This document shows positions 6,675-12,881 of a stretch of DNA of 14,052 nucleotides, piece after piece. Each line of letters begins with the position of its first letter. Position 1 is the first letter of the stretch. The position numbers and the translations under genes were made by a program. The notes under the pieces were generated by a model. It saw nothing but the letters and a program-made list of their open reading frames with translations. It was not told the origin of the DNA and searched no databases. Location: NCBI GenBank assembly GCA_900542625.1, contig UQOH01000054.1, positions 1 to 14,052 of the forward strand. The letters are read 5' to 3'. This DNA is from an uncultured Fusobacterium sp. Lineage in GTDB: Bacteria; Fusobacteriota; Fusobacteriia; Fusobacteriales; Fusobacteriaceae.

Positions 6675-7556
6675 TTATTTAACAAAGGTCCACGAATTTC
6701 TTTTCAATAATCCCCAAAGAGATGCCTCTCCTATCTTATCATAGGCTCTGTTCAGTTCTACATTTTTATCATACTCCAATGTAAATTCAAGTCCCCACAA
6801 AACATCAAGAAGATATTTTACTGAACTGAAAAACATAGGGAACAAAAATTCCTGAAAAGTTTTTGGAGCTGATGCCAAAAGAACTTCATCAGCCAGATTT
6901 CCCATTGTACTTTTTGGATTAGCTGTAATTATTAAAGTTTTTGTTCCTTTGGTTTTTAAAATTTTCATAAACTCAACAAGCTTTCCATTTTCACCTGTGT
7001 GGCTTATAAAAATAGCAAAATGCTTTTCATCACTCATCAAAGCATTTATTGCCTGCATATTTGTTGCAGTATAAGCATTGGCTTTTTTTCTTCCATGAAG
7101 AAACTGGCTGCATCCATACTCTGCAAAATAATAATTTGTATCAAAAGTGTAAAAATCCACTGTTTCTGCTTTATGAATCATCTCTACAACTCTTTTTATT
7201 TTTTCGAAACTCAAAGCCTCTGATGTTTCAGCAATAGCCCTTTTTTGAATTTCTGTAATTTTTCTTACCATAGTAACTACATTTTCTTTTCCAAGCATTT
7301 CTATATTTTCATGATTATTTTTTTCTGTGGAAAATTTTATTTCACTGACAAATTTAAGTTTAAATTCCAGATATCCTGCATACCCAAGCTTTCTGCAGAA
7401 TCTTGTAACAGAGGCTGCACTTGTAAAGGTTGCTTTTCCAAGCTCTCTTGCGGACATTTTTTCAATTTCTTCAGGATGTTCTAATATATAGTTTTTTATA
7501 TCTATTTCACTTGATGTTCCCTCAGTAAAATTTTTCAACTCTTTCAAGATTATCAT
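6675..7556 (-). CDS. RpiR/MurR-family regulator with SIS domain
   Basis: A 293-residue transcription factor of the RpiR family. The N-terminal HTH_6 domain (about 1-77) shows MSARELGKATFTSAASVTRFCRKLGYAGYLEFK, which covers the recognition helix. The SIS sugar-isomerase-like domain (about 125-265) shows FAIFISHTGENGKLVEFMKILKTKG, the phosphosugar-binding loop, then TLIITANPKSTMGNLADEVLL. Members sense sugar phosphates and control sugar or amino-sugar genes. ATG 7556 follows GGGTGGTG. It is transcribed in the same direction as LysR, 59 bases downstream, but has its own promoter. The only sugar genes in the window are the bgl operon 1.7 kb away, making that a plausible target but not an established one. 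Confidence 0.9.
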   Translation of the reverse strand: MIILKELKNFTEGTSSEIDIKNYILEHPEEIEKMSARELGKATFTSAASVTRFCRKLGYAGYLEFKLKFVSEIKFSTEKNNHENIEMLGKENVVTMVRKITEIQKRAIAETSEALSFEKIKRVVEMIHKAETVDFYTFDTNYYFAEYGCSQFLHGRKKANAYTATNMQAINALMSDEKHFAIFISHTGENGKLVEFMKILKTKGTKTLIITANPKSTMGNLADEVLLASAPKTFQEFLFPMFFSSVKYLLDVLWGLEFTLEYDKNVELNRAYDKIGEASLWGLLKRNSWTFVK

Positions 7557-7590
7557 ATTTTCACCACCCTTTAAGATATGTTATAGATAA

Positions 7591-7619
7591 ATTATACCAT
7601 AAATTATAAAAAATTTTAC
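7591..7619 (-). promoter_or_regulatory. Promoter of the RpiR-type gene
   Basis: On the minus strand TGGTATAAT is a perfect extended -10 (TATAAT at 7591-7596). GTAAAA lies 17 bases upstream as a weak -35. It overlaps the last codons of the LysR gene (stop at 7616), so the RpiR-type gene can be transcribed independently of LysR. Confidence 0.6.
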
Positions 7620-8491
7620 ACTGTTTCTTTCAGTTTTTCTATAAACTTTTTAGCTGCTTTAGAAAATATTTGTGACTTTTTCCATACAAAATATAGTTCT
7701 GACCCAAGTTTTGGCTCTAAAGGCTTAAAACACAATAAACTCCTGTTGTCTGTTTTTATAATTTTATCAAGGCATAAAGCACAGCCTATCCCCTCTTCTA
7801 CCATTATTGAGGCATTATATATTAAATTATATGTCCCTATTATATTTAATTCGTCTATATTTTTCCCAGCCCATTGAGAAATTTCTTTTTGAGCCTCAGA
7901 TTGTCTTGAACAGAAAATAGGAACATCTGCCAGATATTCTGCTTTTATAGAATTTTTTTGAGCAAGAATATTATCTTTTCTCATCAAAAGTCCCCATATA
8001 TCTTTAAAAGGAAGTTTTATAAAATTATATTTTCTTACATCAGGTGTTCCTGTTAAAATTCCAAAATCAAAAAGTCCCTTATCAAGTTTTTCTACAATAT
8101 CTTCTGCATTCCCGCTGGATAAATAATATTTTATATTTGGATATTCTTTCTGCAGCTGTTTTGCTGCCTGTGCCACAATACGAATTCCCTCTGACTCTCC
8201 TCCGCCTATATAAATCTCTCCGCTTATACTTTCATCAGAGGAACTGACCTCTGCTTCTGTTTTTTCTATCAGACTGATAATTTCCTCTGCTCTTTTCTTT
8301 AAAAGCATTCCCTCTTCTGTAAGGGTTATTTTTCTTGTTCCTCTTATAAAAAGTTTCTTTCCCAATTCTTCTTCCAATTCTATAAGCTGTCTTGAAAGAG
8401 TCGGCTGAGTTATATATAAAATTTCTGCTGCTCTTGATATATTTTCCTCTTTTGCAACAGCCAGAAAATAACGTAAAACTCTAATTTCCAT
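7616..8491 (-). CDS. LysR-type transcriptional regulator
   Basis: A 291-residue LysR-family activator/repressor. The N-terminal winged helix reads MEIRVLRYFLAVAKEENISRAAEILYITQPTLSRQLIELEEELGKKLFIRG, the textbook LTTR pattern. A linker helix follows, then a periplasmic-binding-protein-like effector domain (about 90-290). The open frame extends upstream to 8563, but ATG 8491 is right: the family start lies here and GGAGGA stands at the correct distance. The effector is unknown. It is divergent from the aldo/keto reductase operon with a 145-base shared control region, so that operon is its expected target. Confidence 0.93.
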   Translation of the reverse strand: MEIRVLRYFLAVAKEENISRAAEILYITQPTLSRQLIELEEELGKKLFIRGTRKITLTEEGMLLKKRAEEIISLIEKTEAEVSSSDESISGEIYIGGGESEGIRIVAQAAKQLQKEYPNIKYYLSSGNAEDIVEKLDKGLFDFGILTGTPDVRKYNFIKLPFKDIWGLLMRKDNILAQKNSIKAEYLADVPIFCSRQSEAQKEISQWAGKNIDELNIIGTYNLIYNASIMVEEGIGCALCLDKIIKTDNRSLLCFKPLEPKLGSELYFVWKKSQIFSKAAKKFIEKLKETV

Positions 8492-8516
8492 AATTTTCCT
8501 CCATATTCTTTTAAAA

Positions 8517-8545
8517 ATTATATCTTTTTTTCCTATGCTTGTAAA
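8517..8545 (-). promoter_or_regulatory. Promoter of the LysR gene
   Basis: On the minus strand TTTACA (8540-8545) and TATAAT (8517-8522) are separated by exactly 17 bases. The start would be near 8510, giving a leader of about 20 bases with GGAGGA in it. The -35 lies inside the LysR-type dyad at 8534-8550, the standard arrangement for autorepression. Confidence 0.75.
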
Positions 8546-8550
8546 GCATA
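8534..8550. promoter_or_regulatory. LysR-type operator (T-N11-A dyad)
   Basis: TATGCTTGTAAAGCATA has perfect 7-bp arms around a 3-base centre and contains the T-N11-A core of LysR sites (T8536 to A8548). It overlaps the LysR -35 and is centred about 66 bases upstream of the expected aldo/keto reductase transcription start, the canonical position of an LTTR recognition site. Confidence 0.7.
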
Positions 8551-8572
8551 AAATTATATACAATATAGGTAT

Positions 8573-8601
8573 TTGATATCAGAAAAAATTTTTTATATAA
8601 T
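8573..8601 (+). promoter_or_regulatory. Promoter of the aldo/keto reductase operon
   Basis: TTGATA at 8573-8578, a 17-base spacer and TATAAT at 8596-8601. The start would be near 8608, leaving a leader of about 29 bases with GGAGGT at 8627-8632. A second TATAAT at 8607-8612 lacks a -35. The region just upstream of and across the -35 (AATATAGGTATTTGATATC) could hold the LysR activation site. Confidence 0.75.
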
Positions 8602-8636
8602 CGAGCTATAATAAAACATTAGTATTGGAGGTAAAA

Positions 8637-9584
8637 ATGAATAAAAAAATGCCGAAAATTGCATTAGGAGCTTGGTCTTGGGGAACAGGATTTGCCGGAG
8701 GAGATCAAGTTTTTGGAAATTATTTATTGGAAAAAGATTTAAAACCTGTTTTTGAAAAAGCTATGGAATGTGGTTTGAATTTATGGGATACAGCTGCTGT
8801 TTATGGAGAGGGGTCTTCTGAAAGAATTCTTGGTGGTTTTATAAAAAATATTCTTCGTGAAAATATTATTATTTCTACTAAATTTACTCCGCAGATTGCA
8901 AGTAATTCACCAGAAGCTATGCAGGAAATGCTAAATGAAAGTAAAGAACGTCTACATACTGATATTATTGATATTTATTGGATTCATAATCCGATGGACG
9001 TAGAAAAATGGACACCAAAACTTATTCCGTTAATGAAAAGTGGTCAAGTTAAAACTGTAGGTGTTTCAAATCATAATCTTGAAGAAATTAAACGTGCAAA
9101 TGAAATTTTAGCTTCTGAAGGATTAAAAATTTCTGCAGTACAAAATCATTTCAGTTTACTTCATCGTTCTTCTGAAAAAGCTGGTATTCTTGATTACTGC
9201 AAAGAAAATAATATTACTTTTTATGCTTATATGGTGTTGGAACAAGGAGCACTTAGCGGAAAATACACAGAAACAAATCCTTTCCCTGCAGGAACAGGAC
9301 GTGGTAATTCTTATAATCCACATTTAAAAGAATTAACTGCTTTGATTAATGAACTGCAAATAATAGGAAAACGTTTTAATGCCAGTCCAGCACAAGTTGC
9401 AGCAGCTTGGGCTATTGCTAAAGGAACACTTCCAATTATAGGAGTAACAAAAATAAAACAAGTTGAAGAAGCTGCAGCGGCTGCTGAAATTATACTTACT
9501 AACGAAGAAATTGTACGTTTAGAAAAACTTGGTGATGAAACAGGTGTTCATACTTTACGTGAATGGGAAAAAGAAATGGTATAA
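8637..9584 (+). CDS. Aldo/keto reductase, cytosolic
   Basis: A 315-residue NAD(P)H-dependent aldo/keto reductase with a (beta/alpha)8 barrel that reduces aldehydes or ketones to alcohols. The catalytic tetrad is visible: D51 and Y56 in LWDTAAVYGEG, K82 in STKF, and H117 in YWIHNP. The C-terminal IIGVTKIKQVEEAAAAAE region matches the NADP-binding signature. ATG 8637 is preferred over TTG 8625, which overlaps the ribosome binding site GGAGGT. No signal peptide. It is the first gene of the LysR-linked operon, 17 bases before the next gene. Eight of its nine arginines are CGT, while the divergent LysR gene uses mostly AGA. The substrate is not identifiable. Confidence 0.93.
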   Translation: MNKKMPKIALGAWSWGTGFAGGDQVFGNYLLEKDLKPVFEKAMECGLNLWDTAAVYGEGSSERILGGFIKNILRENIIISTKFTPQIASNSPEAMQEMLNESKERLHTDIIDIYWIHNPMDVEKWTPKLIPLMKSGQVKTVGVSNHNLEEIKRANEILASEGLKISAVQNHFSLLHRSSEKAGILDYCKENNITFYAYMVLEQGALSGKYTETNPFPAGTGRGNSYNPHLKELTALINELQIIGKRFNASPAQVAAAWAIAKGTLPIIGVTKIKQVEEAAAAAEIILTNEEIVRLEKLGDETGVHTLREWEKEMV

Positions 9585-9601
9585 CAAAAAGGAGTCTAAT
9601 T

Positions 9602-10507
9602 ATGAGAAAAATAGCTGTAATGATGTTAGCCCCACTTTTTTGATTTGGATTTTCAGCTTATGGTGTTGAAGAAATACAACCGCCACAGAAATCCATTTTT
9701 AATTTTGAAACTAAGACAGTTGCTTTAAACAGTGGTTACAATATGCCGATTAATGGTCTTGGAACATATAGTCTTTTAGGGCAGGAGTGCATTAACTCAG
9801 TATCTGCTGCATTAAAAAGCGGAGTAAGATTATTTGATACTGCTCATGCGTATAGTAATGAGTCTGAAATTGGACAGGCTATCAGAGAATCAGGTATTCC
9901 TCGTGAAGAAATATTTGTGATTACTAAATTATATCCTAATCAGTTTTCTGATGCCTCTGTTGCGATTGACGAAGCTTTATCAAAATTAAATATCGGATAT
10001 ATTGATATGATGCTGCTTCATCATCCTGGAGTTGATGATGTAGAGGCTTATAAGGCAATGGAGCAAGCTATGGCAGAGGGTAAAATCCGTTCTATAGGTT
10101 TATCAAATTGGTATGTAAAAGAATTAAAGGATTTCTTACCTCAAGTAACTATTATTCCTGCTTTAGTTCAAAATGAAATTCATCCTTATTATCAAGAAAA
10201 TGATGTCATTCCATATATTCAAAATTTAGGGATAGTAACACAAGGTTGGTATCCTTTTGGAGGCAGAGGTTATACGGAAGATTTATTTAGTAATCCCGTA
10301 ATTCAAAAAATTGCAAAAGCACACGCTAAATCTCCGGCGCAAATAATTTTACGTTGGAATCTTCAAAAAGGTGTAGTAGTTATACCTGGTTCTAATAATC
10401 CGGAACATATTAAAGAAAATACAGAATTGTATGATTTTGAATTAACAGAAGAAGAAATGAAAAAAATTAATGCTCTTGATAGAGGGGAAAAACACGATTG
10501 GTATTAA
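9602..10507 (+). pseudogene. Exported aldo/keto reductase, interrupted by in-frame TGA
   Basis: Reading from ATG 9602, preceded by AAAGGAG, gives MRKIAVMMLAPLF, then TGA at 9641-9643, then FGFSAYGVEEIQPPQ in the same frame: a Sec signal peptide with a stop in its core. The mature part is an AKR3/AKR5-like enzyme (2,5-diketogluconate reductase type). Counting from the internal ATG 9743, D32 and Y37 lie in LFDTAHAYSN, K62 in ITKLYP and H93 in LLHHP. The internal ATG has no ribosome binding site and would remove the first strand (TVALNSGYN) that begins the AKR fold; no other start codon lies between. The copy is therefore probably inactive, unless the stop is read through or is a sequence error. 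An exported AKR is itself odd, as NAD(P)H is scarce outside the cytosol. Confidence 0.8.
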
Positions 10508-10534
10508 TCAAAATAAATAATAAGGAGAAAAATC

Positions 10535-11104
10535 ATGAAAGTTATTGGTATTAACAGCAGTGCAAGAAAAGACGGCAACACAGCTGTTTTAATGAATAAA
10601 GTATTTGAAGAATTAAATAAAGCAGGTATTGAAACAGAATTAATACAATTAGCAGGAAAAATTATCGAACCATGTAAAGCCTGCTGGGCTTGTAATGGTC
10701 GTGGGAATTGCGTTCATAAAAAAGACTGTTTCCAAGAAATTTTGGAAAAAATGAAAGAGGCAGATGGAATTCTTTTAGGCTCTCCTGTTTATTCTGCAAA
10801 TGTATCTGCAAATATGCAGGCGCTGCTTGAACGTGCTGCAGTAGTTGGAGATATGAACTCTAGTATTTTTACTCATAAAGTAGGAGCAGGAATTACTGCT
10901 GCAAGGAGAGGTGGAGCTTTACAAGCGGTTGACACTATGAATCATTTTTTTCTTAACCATGAAATGTTTGTACCAGGTTCTACTTATTGGAATTTTGCTT
11001 ATGGACAAATGCCTGGTGATGTAGAAAAAGATTCAGAGGGACTTTCTAATATGGAAAATCTTGGAAAAAATATGGCTTTTCTTATAAAATTATTAAACAA
11101 ATAA
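10535..11104 (+). CDS. Flavodoxin-fold NAD(P)H-dependent FMN oxidoreductase with Cys cluster motif
   Basis: A 189-residue protein of the NADPH-dependent FMN reductase/flavodoxin-like family. The N-terminal strand and FMN phosphate loop read GINSSARKDGNTAVLMNKV. Residues 46-66 (PCKACWACNGRGNC, then C65) give C47-x2-C50-x2-C53-x5-C59, a spacing close to the compact 4Fe-4S motif of iron-sulfur flavoproteins. LLGSPVYSANVSANMQALLER is the flavin-contacting loop of the family. AAGGAG lies ahead of ATG 10535. It is cytosolic, 27 bases after the broken aldo/keto reductase. It may pass electrons to, or protect against, whatever the operon metabolises. Whether a cluster is really bound is uncertain, since many relatives keep the cysteines without proof of one. 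Confidence 0.88.
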   Translation: MKVIGINSSARKDGNTAVLMNKVFEELNKAGIETELIQLAGKIIEPCKACWACNGRGNCVHKKDCFQEILEKMKEADGILLGSPVYSANVSANMQALLERAAVVGDMNSSIFTHKVGAGITAARRGGALQAVDTMNHFFLNHEMFVPGSTYWNFAYGQMPGDVEKDSEGLSNMENLGKNMAFLIKLLNK

Positions 11105-11147
11105 ATTTATAGATTTTTTAACAATTATTATTTTATAGGTGTTTAAT

Positions 11148-11582
11148 ATGAAAAAATTTTTAATTAGTATATGCAGTCTCTTTACAATTTTATCTTTTAA
11201 CAGTTATGGGATTGATATAGAAAAAGGGGAAAATATGAGGACAATAAATATTCAAATTGGAGAGAAAAATTTTAAAGGAAAAATCTTTGATAATTCTGCA
11301 GGAAATGCTTTTATTAGCCTGTTTCCTCTTACTTTAAATATGTCTGACCTGAATAATAATGAAAAGTATTCCTATTTATCAGAAAAACTTCCTGTAAATT
11401 CTCAAAATGTTCATCAGATAACAATTGGAGATTTAATGCTGTTTGGTTCAGAATGTCTTGTTCTATTTTATGAAAATTTTAATACTTCATACAGATATAC
11501 AAAAATTGGTTATATTGAAAATCCTGAGAAACTTAAAAATGCTCTTGGGAACAGAAATATAGAAATTAAATTTAATTTATAA
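11148..11582 (+). CDS. Exported cyclophilin-like fold protein
   Basis: A 144-residue protein with a Sec signal peptide (MKKFLISICSLFTILSFNSYG, cleavage after about residue 21) and a cyclophilin-like domain (Cyclophil_like type). The domain shows INIQIGEKNFKGKIFDN, then SLFPLTLNMSDLNNNEKY and GDLMLFGSECLVLFYENF. This family often sits beside aldo/keto reductase, flavodoxin and alpha/beta hydrolase genes; its biochemical role is unknown. ATG 11148 follows AGGTG by six bases, whereas GTG 11139 overlaps it. A second ATG at 11235 also has a good site (AAGGGGA) and begins exactly at the domain, so a 115-residue cytosolic form could be made too. It lies 43 bases after the flavoprotein gene. Confidence 0.82.
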   Translation: MKKFLISICSLFTILSFNSYGIDIEKGENMRTINIQIGEKNFKGKIFDNSAGNAFISLFPLTLNMSDLNNNEKYSYLSEKLPVNSQNVHQITIGDLMLFGSECLVLFYENFNTSYRYTKIGYIENPEKLKNALGNRNIEIKFNL

Positions 11583-11598
11583 AGAAGGTGAATTTAAA

Positions 11599-12651
11599 AT
11601 GACAAATTTAAAAAAATTATGTAAAAGAAGTATACTTGGAATGGCTCTAATGGCTGTTGGAACAGGAGCTGTTTATGGTGCTGATATGTCGAATGGAGCT
11701 GATAACTTTTATAAAAGTACAAAAGTTGATATGAAAAAAGTTACTTTTGAAAACCAATATAAAATGAAAGTTACAGGAAATTTATTTACTCCAAAAAACA
11801 TGACTTCAAACAGTAAAAATTCTGCTGTTATTGTAGGACACCCTATGGGAGCAGTTAAAGAACAAAGTTCAAATCTTTATGCACAAAAACTTGCTGAACA
11901 GGGATTTGTTACTCTTGCTGTGGATTTAAGTTTCTGGGGAGAAAGTGAAGGGCAGCCTCGTAATCTTGTTTCACCTGATATTTATGCTGAAACTTTCAGC
12001 GCTGCTGTTGATTATCTTGGAACTCGTACATTTATTGACAGAGAAAAAATCGGTGCTCTTGGTATCTGCGGAAGTGGAAGTTTTGTAATAAGTGCTGCAA
12101 AAATAGACCCTCGTATCAAAGCCATTGCAACTGTAAGTATGTATGATATGGGAGCTGCAAACCGTAATGCTCTTAATCATTCATTAACACTTGAACAACG
12201 TAAAGCAATTATTGCAGAAGCTGCTGAACAGCGTTATGTGGAATTTACAGGAGGAGAAACTAAATATACAAGTGGTACTGTTCACGAACTTACTGAAAAT
12301 TCAACACCTATTGAAAGAGAATTTTATGATTTCTATCGTACAGAACGTGGTGAGTTTATTCCTGAAGGTGCAGACCCAATGGCTGTTACTCATCCAACAC
12401 TTACAAGCAATGTAAAATTTATGAACTTCTATCCATTTAATGATATTGAAACAATTTCTCCACGTCCAATGTTATTTATTGCCGGATCAGAGGCTCACTC
12501 AATAGAGTTCAGTAAAGACGCTTATGAAAAAGCTGCTGAACCTAAAGAACTTCTTATTGTTGAAGGTGCAGGACATGCAGATTTATATGACAGAGTTAAT
12601 TTAATTCCTTTTGATAAATTAACTTCTTTCTTTAAGAATAACTTAAAATAA
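11599..12651 (+). CDS. Exported alpha/beta hydrolase, dienelactone hydrolase-like
   Basis: A 350-residue alpha/beta hydrolase with an N-terminal signal peptide (KKLCKRSILGMALMAVGTGAVYG, cleavage after about residue 27). The mature domain shows an oxyanion-region HPMG (81-84), LAVDLSFWGESEG (106-118), the nucleophile elbow LGICGSGSF and the late histidine GAGHAD (H326). The elbow places C157 where most family members have Ser, as in dienelactone hydrolases. The acid may be E298 in AGSEAH. GAAGGTG precedes ATG 11599, 16 bases after the cyclophilin-like gene. Nine of 13 arginines are CGT, as in the first gene of the operon. It would act in the periplasm or at the surface on an ester, lactone or peptide; the substrate is unknown. 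It ends the operon. Confidence 0.9.
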   Translation: MTNLKKLCKRSILGMALMAVGTGAVYGADMSNGADNFYKSTKVDMKKVTFENQYKMKVTGNLFTPKNMTSNSKNSAVIVGHPMGAVKEQSSNLYAQKLAEQGFVTLAVDLSFWGESEGQPRNLVSPDIYAETFSAAVDYLGTRTFIDREKIGALGICGSGSFVISAAKIDPRIKAIATVSMYDMGAANRNALNHSLTLEQRKAIIAEAAEQRYVEFTGGETKYTSGTVHELTENSTPIEREFYDFYRTERGEFIPEGADPMAVTHPTLTSNVKFMNFYPFNDIETISPRPMLFIAGSEAHSIEFSKDAYEKAAEPKELLIVEGAGHADLYDRVNLIPFDKLTSFFKNNLK

Positions 12652-12673
12652 AGATTTTAATTCTTTATTTTAA
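12643..12673 (+). terminator. Weak AT-rich hairpin at the operon end
   Basis: An 11-bp stem (12643-12653 with 12663-12673; core TAAAATAAAG and CTTTATTTTA) around a 9-base loop overlaps the hydrolase stop codon. It has one G-C pair and only a short T run, so it may not terminate well alone. Element B downstream could complete the job. Confidence 0.35.
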
Positions 12674-12710
12674 AAATATCAGCATAGTTTATTCAGCACA
12701 TTCATTAAAT

Positions 12711-12876
12711 AAAAAAGAATAAAATTTTCAAGATTAAAAATATTTGCGTAATTAATGAAGCGAGCAAAACGTAAAAATTCATATGTTTGAGTGATGAAAT
12801 CACGAGTTTATGAATTTTAGTTTTGTAAGCAATATTAATAGCTAATATTTTTACGTAGAAAATTTTATTCTTTTTT
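12711..12876 (-). repeat. MITE-like palindromic element B
   Basis: A 166-bp non-coding element between the convergent hydrolase and aminotransferase genes. Its termini are perfect 19-bp inverted repeats (AAAAAAGAATAAAATTTTC at 12711-12729, complement at 12858-12876) that continue, after a few mismatches, with TAAAAATATT (12735-12744) facing AATATTTTTA (12844-12853). Inside, AAAATTCATA/TATGAATTTT arms flank GTGAT-TTC-ATCAC, a second nested hairpin. It is a reversed, shorter copy of element A. The right repeat ends six bases before the aminotransferase stop codon, and its T run would serve as a terminator for the upstream + strand operon. Confidence 0.8.
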
Positions 12877-12881
12877 TTATT

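Noticed and set aside
8534..8550. Terminator hairpin between LysR and the aldo/keto reductase
   Set aside because: The dyad lies between divergent starts and overlaps a -35 box; it has no T run and fits a LysR operator.
8492..8563. Longer LysR N-terminus (24 extra residues)
   Set aside because: The family start MEIRVLRYF and a strong GGAGGA site are at 8491; the extension would run back through the gene's own promoter.
9641..9643. Selenocysteine at the TGA of the second aldo/keto reductase
   Set aside because: It would fall in the hydrophobic core of a signal peptide, where selenocysteine has no role, and I see no clear conserved hairpin just downstream.
12191..12415. 74-residue + strand open frame within the hydrolase gene
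   Set aside because: An out-of-frame shadow of the hydrolase, whose own frame carries all conserved motifs.
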